Under the pieces are notes generated by a model that had not been told where the DNA came from, searched no databases, and was given only the letters and a program-made list of their open reading frames with translations. This document shows, in pieces, positions 10,170 through 17,636 of a stretch of 47,144 nucleotides of DNA. Position 1 is the first letter of the stretch. Each line of letters starts with the position of its first letter. Source of the DNA: Bacteroidaceae bacterium (GTDB taxonomy: Bacteria > Bacteroidota > Bacteroidia > Bacteroidales > Bacteroidaceae); assembly GCA_017445925.1 (NCBI GenBank), contig JAFSRW010000028.1, positions 1 to 47,144 of the forward strand, given 5' to 3'. Position numbers and translations under genes: made by a program.

Positions 10170-11621
10170 CTATTCACTCTCGTTGCCGTAGCGATCTAAG
10201 GCGGTAACGGCGAAGTGCATGCCCAAGAGGGTGGTGGCGAGCAGATTGTAATGATACTCGCACTGGGGCGTTACCGCTACGATGTTGGCTGGGTCGGCTG
10301 TGTTTACCGGAAACTGCTTGCTGGCATAGATGACGTAGCGGCAATCCTTGACGGGCTCCCAACGGAGGCATCCCGTGGTGGGGCCGGTTCGCTCCACGCT
10401 GACAATAGGCGCTGCCGGTTTCTCCTTACTCTCCCATGGCATGGGCGGCAGCAAAGCGGGGTAAGGATAGTAAGCGGTCTTTAAGTAATCATAAAGCCCC
10501 TTGGTATTATCGGTGAGGAACTGGCTGCGGAAGTATGCCTGACCCGGCAGACCTTGTTCACGCAGATAGCAGAGTTCGCGCTGGATGATGCCAAATTCCC
10601 AGTCCTTCTCGTTAGGCGACAGAAAGTAAATGCCCAAGCCAGGAACAACGGGGCGACCATAGGAATTCTCTATCCAGTCGGCTGCAAAGGGATAGAAATG
10701 TTTACCCTGAAAGTACATCATGGGGAAAAGGAGGTCCATGATGCCGTCGCGCAACCATCCCTGCGCATCCTGATACACTGCCGTATAGGCGTTCCAGCCG
10801 TAGGAGGAGAAGCGGCGCATATCCTGATACTTGCCCACGGGCGAACAGCTGAGGCGAACCCACGGCTTGAGAACCTTAATGGCGCTGTGCGCCTTGCTGA
10901 CGATGCGAGTGATATTGTCGCGGCGCCAGTCGGCCTTGGCCTGCTTGCCGCCATACTTCTTATACGTGGGGCCATCAGGGAAAGAGCCGGCGTTTTCGGG
11001 ATAACGGATGTAATCGAAGTGAATGCCGTCCACATCGTAACAGCTCACAATCTCCTTGCAGATGCTGACCAGATAATCATCACTCCCGGGCAGACCTGGG
11101 TCAAGGTAATAGCTGTCGTTGTGTTTCTTCAGCAGTTTGGGATGCGTCCTGAGCAGCGCCTTTGGTCCCATCTTACTGGCATCCTTAATCTTAAAACTGG
11201 GTATCGTAACCACCCAGGCGTGCAGCTCCATGCCTCGGCGGTGCGTCTCTTCTATGGCAAAAGCCAACGGATCGTAGCCTGGATCCTTATCGAACTGCCC
11301 TGTGAGGCAAACATCCCACGGCTCTATCTTGCTGGGATAGATGACGGAGCCTCTGATACGCGTCTGCAACAGTATGGTGTTTATCCTTGCCGCCTTCAGT
11401 TGGTCCAGAATCTGGCACAGCTCCTGCTTCTGCTTCTCGCGGTTGGCAACTGAGGTGGCCTTAGTCTTGGGCCAGTCCAGACCGCTGATGGTGGTAAGCC
11501 ACACGGCCCTCACCTCATGTTTGGGGGCTGTACGGGCCGGTGAGAACAAATCCTGTGCAAAAGAATGTTGCGCCATTACAAGCAGAATGGCAATAAAAAG
11601 AATGCCTAAATACTTTTTCAT
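10170..11621 (-). CDS. secreted GHL10/DUF187-type glycosyl hydrolase-like protein
   Basis: Exported protein of 483 residues from ATG at 11621 (MKKYLGILFIAILLVMAQ, a signal peptide ending HSFAQ). An in-frame ATG 15 nt further upstream exists, but it lies upstream of the -7 box. The body is the glycosyl-hydrolase-like 10 family (DUF187, YngK-like): EVRAVWLTT, then a barrel with RINTILLQTRIRG, HAWVV, DGIHFDYIRYP and LFPMMYF. A fibronectin-III-like domain ends the protein (about 395-483, closing with ALDRYGNESE). Family members are thought to act on cell-wall or other glycans; the exact reaction is not established here. It lies just upstream of the large GH43 protein on the same strand but has its own promoter, and the GH43 gene has another. 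Confidence 0.85.
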   Translation of the reverse strand: MKKYLGILFIAILLVMAQHSFAQDLFSPARTAPKHEVRAVWLTTISGLDWPKTKATSVANREKQKQELCQILDQLKAARINTILLQTRIRGSVIYPSKIEPWDVCLTGQFDKDPGYDPLAFAIEETHRRGMELHAWVVTIPSFKIKDASKMGPKALLRTHPKLLKKHNDSYYLDPGLPGSDDYLVSICKEIVSCYDVDGIHFDYIRYPENAGSFPDGPTYKKYGGKQAKADWRRDNITRIVSKAHSAIKVLKPWVRLSCSPVGKYQDMRRFSSYGWNAYTAVYQDAQGWLRDGIMDLLFPMMYFQGKHFYPFAADWIENSYGRPVVPGLGIYFLSPNEKDWEFGIIQRELCYLREQGLPGQAYFRSQFLTDNTKGLYDYLKTAYYPYPALLPPMPWESKEKPAAPIVSVERTGPTTGCLRWEPVKDCRYVIYASKQFPVNTADPANIVAVTPQCEYHYNLLATTLLGMHFAVTALDRYGNESE

Positions 11622-11625
11622 GCTG

Positions 11626-11633
11626 CAAAAATA
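11626..11633 (-). promoter_or_regulatory. -7 element abutting the GHL10-type gene start
   Basis: TATTTTTG on the minus strand ends 4 nt before the ATG at 11621, so the transcript would have essentially no leader. No -33 TTTG is seen at 19-20 nt. Confidence 0.45.
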
Positions 11634-11665
11634 CAAAAATCTATCGTTAAATGATAAAAAAACTG

Positions 11666-11673
11666 TATCTTTG
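11666..11673 (+). promoter_or_regulatory. -7 element of the cstA-like pair
   Basis: TATCTTTG, an exact TAnnTTTG match, 34 nt before the ATG at 11708 and divergent from the GHL10-type gene. No clear -33 TTTG is present. Confidence 0.5.
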
Positions 11674-11707
11674 CGGTGGATTAGATAAAAAAAGGTAAAA
11701 AACAGGT

Positions 11708-13213
11708 ATGATTACATTTTGTATTGCATTGGCTTGCCTGGTGCTGGGATACTTTCTCTACGGTACGTTTGTGGAGAAGGTCTTCGGTGTAGACCCAGAC
11801 CGCAAGACTCCTTGCTACACACGTCCCGACAGTTCCGATTATATCCCCATGCCCACGTGGAAAGTTTACACCGTTCAGTTCCTGAATATCGCCGGAACGG
11901 GACCCATCTTCGGTGCCCTGATGGGCATCCTGTACGGACCGGCTGCCTTCCTGTGGATAGTGTTAGGCTGTCTGCTAGGCGGTGCCATGCACGATTATAT
12001 GTCGGGCATGATAAGCATCCGACGCGACGGTGCCTCGCTGCCAGAAATCATTGGCGACGAGCTGGGCAGTACCTGCCGACTGGTGATGCGCGTCGTAAGT
12101 CTGGTACTGATGATATGCGTAGGCGCCTCGTTCGTGCTTATCCCTGCCGGACTGATGGACCAGCTGACAGTAAGGCTGTTCGGCGTGACCGACACCAACC
12201 TCATTTGGACGGTAGTGATGTTCGTCTTCTATCTGGCCGTAACGGTCTTTTCAATTAATAAGGTTATAGGAACCATCTATCCGGTGTTCGGTGCCGCGCT
12301 GCTTATCATGGCTATTCTGATAGGCTACGGCATCTTTACGCACGAAGGGAACATTCCCAGTCTGACCGATGCCTTCACCGACCATTATCCTGTTCCCTAT
12401 ACGCCCTTGTTCCCGGGCCTCTTCATTACCATCGCCTGCGGAGCGGTTAGTGGCTTCCATGCCACACAAAGTCCTATGATGGCCCGTTGTATCAAGAACG
12501 AGAAGTACGGTCTGCGCTGCTTCTATGGCGCCATGGTGACCGAAGGCGTTGTGGCACTCATTTGGGCAGCCGCTGCCATGAAGTTTGTAGACACTATGGA
12601 CATAACAGGTGCCACACCATACGAGAAGCTGTACAATGCGATGACGAATTGCGGAACCATGAAGATGAATCCCGGTCTGTTGGTGGAGCGGATGTGTAAC
12701 GACTGGTTGGGTAATGCCGGACTGGTACTGGCAGTCTTAGGCATTGTGGCTGCCCCAATGAGTACGGGCGGCTCTGCCTTCCGCGCAGCCCGACTGATTT
12801 GTTCCGACTTCAGCGGTTTCGGTCAGAAAACGGTATGGCGCCGCATCCTTTTGTCGGCTCCGCTGTTCCTGATAGCTATTCTGATGCTCAATATTAGCAG
12901 CTTTAAGGTGCTGTGGCTTTATGTCAGTTGGTTCAACCAGGTACTGGCTACCTTTACATTCTTTACCATCACACATTATCTGCATCATCGCGTGGACGGA
13001 AAAGGTATCATGCCCCGTTGGAGCTGGGTGATTGCCTTCTTGCCCGCTGTGTTCATGCTCAGCGTCAGCACTGAATTCATTCTGGTGGATAAAGAAAACG
13101 GTTTCGGGCTTTCGGTACAGACCAGCGAGGCCTTAACAGCTCTTATAACAACAGTCTTTACTGTCCTGTTTGTCGTATACGACAATAGGAAAGTTAAAAC
13201 GTTAAAAAGTTGA
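11708..13213 (+). CDS. CstA-family carbon starvation transporter, first of two
   Basis: Polytopic inner-membrane protein, 501 residues, of the CstA/BtsT family (pyruvate or peptide uptake in characterised enterobacterial members). Diagnostic stretches are QFLNIAGTGPIFGALMGILY, the MHDYMSGMISIRRDGASLPE segment and ACGAVSGFHATQSPMMARC. It is shorter than the ~700-residue E. coli CstA, lacking part of the C-terminal region, a form often seen in Bacteroidetes. The last residues (KVKTLKS) and the stop codon fall within an 8-nt periodic repeat that runs into the intergenic gap. The gene is followed after 53 nt by a second, clearly homologous copy. Confidence 0.92.
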   Translation: MITFCIALACLVLGYFLYGTFVEKVFGVDPDRKTPCYTRPDSSDYIPMPTWKVYTVQFLNIAGTGPIFGALMGILYGPAAFLWIVLGCLLGGAMHDYMSGMISIRRDGASLPEIIGDELGSTCRLVMRVVSLVLMICVGASFVLIPAGLMDQLTVRLFGVTDTNLIWTVVMFVFYLAVTVFSINKVIGTIYPVFGAALLIMAILIGYGIFTHEGNIPSLTDAFTDHYPVPYTPLFPGLFITIACGAVSGFHATQSPMMARCIKNEKYGLRCFYGAMVTEGVVALIWAAAAMKFVDTMDITGATPYEKLYNAMTNCGTMKMNPGLLVERMCNDWLGNAGLVLAVLGIVAAPMSTGGSAFRAARLICSDFSGFGQKTVWRRILLSAPLFLIAILMLNISSFKVLWLYVSWFNQVLATFTFFTITHYLHHRVDGKGIMPRWSWVIAFLPAVFMLSVSTEFILVDKENGFGLSVQTSEALTALITTVFTVLFVVYDNRKVKTLKS

Positions 13214-13260
13214 AAGGTTAAACTGTAAACCGTAAACCGTAAACTGTAAACCATAAACTA
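13193..13260. repeat. 8-nt then 7-nt periodic array between the two cstA-like genes
   Basis: Units of 8 nt (GTTAAAAC, GTTAAAAA, GTTGAAAG type) start inside the first cstA-like gene. They are followed by six heptamers from 13219 to 13260: TAAACTG, TAAACCG, TAAACCG, TAAACTG, TAAACCA, TAAACTA. The array ends 6 nt before the next ATG, so it covers the whole gap between the genes. Confidence 0.85.
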
Positions 13261-13266
13261 AAACAA

Positions 13267-14715
13267 ATGATAACCTTTACTTTTGCTTTGATTTCCCTGT
13301 TATTGGGATACCTGCTTTACGGAGCAGTTGTGGACCGCATTTTCGGTCCTAGATCTAATTCCTCCATGCCCTGCTACTCCAAGCGCGACGACGTGGACTA
13401 TATGCCGATAACGCCTTGGCGCGTCTTTCTTATTCAGTTCCTGAACATAGCCGGAACGGGACCAATCTTTGGCGCTATCATGGGCATTCTGTTCGGTCCT
13501 GCTGCCTACCTGTGGATAGTGCTAGGCTGCATCTTTGCCGGCGCCGTGCACGACTATATGTGCGGTATGATATGCGTCCGAAAGGGTGGTGCTTCCCTTC
13601 CTGAACTGATTGGCGATGAGCTGGGACTCTTTATGCGCATACTGATGCGTCTCTGTTCGCTGATTCTGTTGGTGCTGGTTGGAACCGTCTTTATCACCAC
13701 TCCAGCGGCTCTGCTCGACCATATGATTCCTGATAACGGCTGGCTCTGGAGCAACTGGTTCTGGGTGGTACTGATACTGTTCTATTTCCTGATTGCCACC
13801 TTCCTGCCCATAGATAAACTCATCGGAAAGATATATCCCTTGTTTGGATTGGCCCTGCTGGTAATGGGCATCGGCATAGGATGGAACATCTATACGGCCG
13901 ACGGATGGTTACCAGAGTTGACCGACCAACTCTTTACGAGCCACCATCCCAAGGGACTGCCTATATTCCCTATGCTGTGCATTACCATTGCCTGTGGAGC
14001 CATCAGCGGTTTCCACGGTACGCAGAGCCCGCTCATGTCGCGCTGTCTGACCAACGAGAAGTATGGCCGACCTATTTTCTACGGCTCTATGATTACCGAG
14101 GGTGTTGTAGCTCTTATCTGGGCTGCGGCTACCATTAAGTTTGCCAGCACGCTACCTGGTGAAGCAGGTGCTACGGCGTACGAGAAGTTGGCTTCTTTGG
14201 GTAATCCTGCTATTGTGGTAAATACGGTAAGTACCAGTTGGATGGGAACCGTTGGTGCTGTGCTGGCCGTATTGGGGGTGGTTGCGGCACCCATCACCAG
14301 TGGCGATACGGCGTTCCGCAGCGCCCGACTGATAGCCGCCGATTTCTTGCACATGAGTCAGAAAAGTGTATGGAGTCGTTTGGTTCTCTGTCTGCCCCTC
14401 TTTGCCGTTGCCTCAGCACTGATGTTTATAGACTTCAATGTTATGTGGCGCTACTTTGCGTGGTTCAACCAGACACTGGCTTGCATTACCCTTTGGGCTG
14501 CAACGGTTTGGCTGGCCCGTAAGCAGAAGTTCTATTATATCTGTCTGCTACCTGCCATGTTCATGACTGTAGTTTGTACCTCTTATATTATTATTGCTCC
14601 GGAAGGATTCAGCCTGCCTTGGCTGTGGGGCATCATCGCAGGACTTTTGCTGATGGTATGTTTTACTGTTCTCTTCTGTGTTTGGATTAGAAAAAAAAGA
14701 AAAAATATAATTTAA
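13267..14715 (+). CDS. CstA-family carbon starvation transporter, second of two
   Basis: Inner-membrane transporter of 482 residues, a paralog of the gene directly upstream. The opening segments match closely (MITFTFALISLLLGYLLYGA against MITFCIALACLVLGYFLYGT), as do the QFLNIAGTGPIFGA, VHDYMCGM and ACGAISGFHGTQSPLMSRC motifs. The two proteins look similar along their whole length, so this is a tandem duplication, already diverged. It probably shares the first copy's promoter. The substrate (pyruvate, peptides or another) cannot be assigned. It ends in a basic tail (RKKRKNII). Confidence 0.92.
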   Translation: MITFTFALISLLLGYLLYGAVVDRIFGPRSNSSMPCYSKRDDVDYMPITPWRVFLIQFLNIAGTGPIFGAIMGILFGPAAYLWIVLGCIFAGAVHDYMCGMICVRKGGASLPELIGDELGLFMRILMRLCSLILLVLVGTVFITTPAALLDHMIPDNGWLWSNWFWVVLILFYFLIATFLPIDKLIGKIYPLFGLALLVMGIGIGWNIYTADGWLPELTDQLFTSHHPKGLPIFPMLCITIACGAISGFHGTQSPLMSRCLTNEKYGRPIFYGSMITEGVVALIWAAATIKFASTLPGEAGATAYEKLASLGNPAIVVNTVSTSWMGTVGAVLAVLGVVAAPITSGDTAFRSARLIAADFLHMSQKSVWSRLVLCLPLFAVASALMFIDFNVMWRYFAWFNQTLACITLWAATVWLARKQKFYYICLLPAMFMTVVCTSYIIIAPEGFSLPWLWGIIAGLLLMVCFTVLFCVWIRKKRKNII

Positions 14716-14777
14716 ACTGCCGCAGACCTTAAAAGCAGTTCTCTCTTTGCAGAGTTAAAGGAGGTCTTATATTGGTT

Positions 14778-15272
14778 ATGAAAAAAAGTTTTTTACTGCT
14801 GTTGTTCGCAGTTGTATCCATGAGCTCTTATGCTCAGTTCGAGAAAGGAACCAAGTATATTGGTACATCTCTTACAGGTCTGAACCTTTCCTATAGTAGT
14901 GGTGAGAAATTCGGTCTGGGTCTTGAGGCTGTTGGAGGATATTTCTTCGCCGATTCTTGGATGGTAAAAGCAAATTTGGATTACAATCACCAGTGGATGC
15001 CCGCTCCGGCAAATGATGTCAATGCCGTATCTGTAGGCGCAGGAGCCCGTTATTATTTCCAGTCAAACGGTATTTTCCTGGGTGCCGGTCTGCAGTACAA
15101 GCATGCTGCTGCTAATGCCGATTATCTTCAGTTACCCATCGAGGTTGGCTATTGCTACTACCTGAACCATTATGTTAGCGTTGAGCCCGCGATATACTTT
15201 GAGCCCTGTCTGAACAAGTTCTCGGACGGCACAAGAGTAGGCCTCAAGATTGGGTTTGGATTCTATTTCTAA
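14778..15272 (+). CDS. small outer-membrane beta-barrel protein
   Basis: Predicted outer-membrane barrel of 164 residues with a signal peptide (MKKSFLLLLFAVVSMSSYAQ). The mature part shows alternating hydrophobic strands and ends in aromatic FGFYF, typical of barrel C-termini. A TTG six bases earlier (14772) is in frame. An AAAGGAGG run at 14757-14764 sits 7 nt before that TTG and 13 nt before the ATG, so either start is possible, although Bacteroidetes rarely rely on Shine-Dalgarno pairing. The sulfatase start overlaps the end of this gene. No function beyond porin-like or structural barrel can be supported. Confidence 0.75.
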   Translation: MKKSFLLLLFAVVSMSSYAQFEKGTKYIGTSLTGLNLSYSSGEKFGLGLEAVGGYFFADSWMVKANLDYNHQWMPAPANDVNAVSVGAGARYYFQSNGIFLGAGLQYKHAAANADYLQLPIEVGYCYYLNHYVSVEPAIYFEPCLNKFSDGTRVGLKIGFGFYF

Positions 15273-16800
15273 GTCGTTGACATTCCTGTTCCCCCTTTTG
15301 GCTGTACCTGCTATGGCACAGCCAAAGGGAGGTCGCCCCCACATTATATATATAATGTGTGATGATATGGGGTATGGCGACTTGTCGTGCTACGGCCAGC
15401 AGCATTTCCGTACACCCAACATCGACCGTCTGGCCTTGCAGGGTATGCGTATGACATCGGCCTATGCCGGCAGTCCTGTTTCGGCACCTTCCAGAGCCTG
15501 CTTCATGACGGGCCAGCATTCGGGCCATACTCATGTCAGGGGCAACAAGGAATATTGGAGTGGACGCGTGCAGTACGGGCAAAATACTGACTATGCTGTT
15601 GTGGGGCAGGAACCCTACGACCCCTCGGTGCCCATTCTGCCTGAAATCCTGAAGGCGGCGGGTTACCATACGGGAATGTTCGGAAAGTGGGCTGGAGGCT
15701 ATGAGGGAAGCGTTTCTACGCCCGATAAACGTGGTGTAGACGAATTTTACGGCTATATCTGCCAATTTCAGGCACACCTTTATTTCCCCAATTTCCTGAA
15801 TCGCTACAGTACCGCTTTGGGCGATACCTGTGTGGTGCGCGAGGTGTTGGAGCAGAATATTCAGCACGCCATGTATGGTCCGGACTATAACAATCGGCAG
15901 CAGTACAGTTCCGACCTTATTCACCAGCGGGCCTTAGCCTGGCTGCGTGAGCAAAAGAAGGACGAACCTTTCTTTGGCATCTTTACCTATACCCTGCCAC
16001 ATGCCGAATTACGACAACCCAATGATTCCCTTTTGCAATCCTTCCGCGGCAAACTCTTGCCAGAGCGTGAATATCGGGGCGATAATCCGTCTCGCTACAA
16101 TCCCACACCAGAAGCTCACGCCCAGTTTGCTGCTATGATAACAAGGTTGGATGCTCAGGTGGGCGAGATTATGCAAGTGCTGGAGGAACAAGGTTTGGCT
16201 GACAATACGGTGCTTATCTTTACCAGTGATAACGGTCCGCACGAGGAAGGAGGGGCAGACCCTGAGTATTTTAATCACGACGGCAAGTTCCGTGGCCTCA
16301 AACGCAGTACGCACGAGGGCGGCATCCGCATTCCGTTTATTGTACGTTGGCCTGGACGGGTAAAGGCAGGAACAGAGAGCGATTTTCCCTTTGCCTTCTA
16401 CGACCTCCTCCCCACCTTCTGCGATATAGCAGGGATAAAGTTTAATTCAAAATTCAAAATTAACAATGAACAAGTAACAACTCGTCAACAAAGAAATAAC
16501 TATCAACTATCAACTGACGGCCTCAGCATCCTTCCCACCCTAACGGGGAAGGGCAGGCAACGTAAGCACGACCATCTCTATTGGGAATTCCATGAAACGG
16601 ATATGCTGGGTGTCCGTCAAGGTGACTGGAAATTGGTGGTTCATAAAGGGAAATCTTCACTTTATAACCTGCGTGAAGACCCGCACGAAGACCACGACTT
16701 GACACAAGAGCATCCCGCCCTTTTGCGTAAGCTTATCAAGAAGATTTATCAGGATCATACCGACAATCCTCTTTTCCCTATTACCTTACCGGAACTTTAA
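15250..16800 (+). CDS. Ser-type sulfatase (S1 family), secreted
   Basis: Formylglycine-dependent sulfatase, about 516 residues, hydrolysing sulfate esters, probably on host or dietary glycans. The catalytic motif is SAPSR, with Ser78 as the residue converted to formylglycine. This Ser-type motif requires an anaerobic radical-SAM maturase, not seen in this window. Metal-site and substrate-site motifs include MCDDMGYGDLSCYG, GKWAGG and TSDNGPHEEGG. The N-terminus is a signal peptide (SLTFLFPLLAVPAMAQ), but no ATG precedes it in frame. TTG at 15250 is the best start and overlaps the barrel gene by 23 nt. Residues about 399-422, between AGI and TDGLSILP, are an insertion encoded by a 7-nt periodic array. 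Its stop overlaps the next, convergent gene by 4 nt. Confidence 0.9.
   Translation: MGLDSISKSLTFLFPLLAVPAMAQPKGGRPHIIYIMCDDMGYGDLSCYGQQHFRTPNIDRLALQGMRMTSAYAGSPVSAPSRACFMTGQHSGHTHVRGNKEYWSGRVQYGQNTDYAVVGQEPYDPSVPILPEILKAAGYHTGMFGKWAGGYEGSVSTPDKRGVDEFYGYICQFQAHLYFPNFLNRYSTALGDTCVVREVLEQNIQHAMYGPDYNNRQQYSSDLIHQRALAWLREQKKDEPFFGIFTYTLPHAELRQPNDSLLQSFRGKLLPEREYRGDNPSRYNPTPEAHAQFAAMITRLDAQVGEIMQVLEEQGLADNTVLIFTSDNGPHEEGGADPEYFNHDGKFRGLKRSTHEGGIRIPFIVRWPGRVKAGTESDFPFAFYDLLPTFCDIAGIKFNSKFKINNEQVTTRQQRNNYQLSTDGLSILPTLTGKGRQRKHDHLYWEFHETDMLGVRQGDWKLVVHKGKSSLYNLREDPHEDHDLTQEHPALLRKLIKKIYQDHTDNPLFPITLPEL
16446..16515. repeat. heptanucleotide-period array inserted within the sulfatase gene
   Basis: Ten consecutive 7-nt steps without phase loss: TTCAAAA twice, TTAACAA, TGAACAA, GTAACAA, three degenerate units, then ATCAACT twice. 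It is translated in frame as a hydrophilic stretch rich in N, Q, K and T within an otherwise conserved region of the sulfatase fold. Confidence 0.8.
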
Positions 16801-17621
16801 TGTTTCAGCTGTTTTGTGAAGAACGTTACAGCCAGTTTCACGGCCTCCTCAGGATGGGGTCCGAAACCATGATCGTAACGGTCTAACAGATGCCATTCGC
16901 TATTCTTCCATTGCTGATGGAAGCGCAGACCGTATGTGTACGGAACAGTACGATCGGCGGTTCCGTGAACTACGCATGCTGGTCCCTTGTAGCCAGCTGC
17001 TGTCTCATAGATGGGAAGCCAGAAGGCCGCCTTGATGTAGTCGCGTCCCAGATGGTGCCCCCATACCTCTACATATTCGGGTGGGTCAAGCGGGTCGCCC
17101 TCACCTACAGGCTGCCCAGCTACTGTACCTCGGATGGCATCATCACGCAGAACACCGGCAGGAGCCAGCAGCACTACACCACCCTTGAATGCCTTCTTGC
17201 CTAACTTACCAGCCAACATGGAAGTAACCACACCGCCCTGAGAGTGACCAGCTATGCCAATCTTCCCAAATCGGCCATCAGCCTTCACCCAGTTATACAC
17301 GTGGCGGGCATCTTCTATTTCGTTGGGAACGGTCATCTGAACGAAATCGCCTTCGCTCTCGCCATGTCCGTTGAAGTCAAAGCGGATGCTGGCAATGCCT
17401 TGTGCCTCCAGCTCTTGTGCAATTCCACGTTCCAGTCCTCCGTTCCTGTTGCCCGTAAACCCATGGCATAGTATTACTATAGGACAATGCTTGGGCATTA
17501 CATCAGGCGTTTGTAAATCGGCAACTAATTTGCCGTGGTCACCTTGAATAGTTACACGCTCTGTGCGGGCATTAGCGAATCCCGCTGTGAGCAGAAACAA
17601 CAAAAAGAGAGTTTTTTTCAT
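16797..17621 (-). CDS. secreted alpha/beta hydrolase (esterase-like)
   Basis: Exported serine hydrolase of 274 residues with signal peptide MKKTLFLLFLLTAGFANA. The fold signature is clear: oxyanion region CHGFTGNRNGG, nucleophile elbow GHSQGG (Ser near residue 125), acid in HGTADRTVP (Asp near 223) and His in RYDHGFG (near 250). The sequence resembles feruloyl/cinnamoyl esterases of the Est1E type found in gut bacteria, so release of hydroxycinnamate or other esters from plant polysaccharide is plausible but not proven. The start lies 15 nt after the stop of the Na/Pi cotransporter gene, implying cotranscription. Its stop codon overlaps the convergent sulfatase stop at a shared TTAA. Confidence 0.87.
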   Translation of the reverse strand: MKKTLFLLFLLTAGFANARTERVTIQGDHGKLVADLQTPDVMPKHCPIVILCHGFTGNRNGGLERGIAQELEAQGIASIRFDFNGHGESEGDFVQMTVPNEIEDARHVYNWVKADGRFGKIGIAGHSQGGVVTSMLAGKLGKKAFKGGVVLLAPAGVLRDDAIRGTVAGQPVGEGDPLDPPEYVEVWGHHLGRDYIKAAFWLPIYETAAGYKGPACVVHGTADRTVPYTYGLRFHQQWKNSEWHLLDRYDHGFGPHPEEAVKLAVTFFTKQLKH

Positions 17622-17636
17622 AATCTTCCAAATTAA

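Noticed and set aside
14757-14764. Shine-Dalgarno AAAGGAGG as proof of a TTG start for the barrel gene
   Set aside because: Bacteroidetes rarely depend on Shine-Dalgarno pairing, and the ATG two codons later gives a cleaner signal peptide; left as an alternative.
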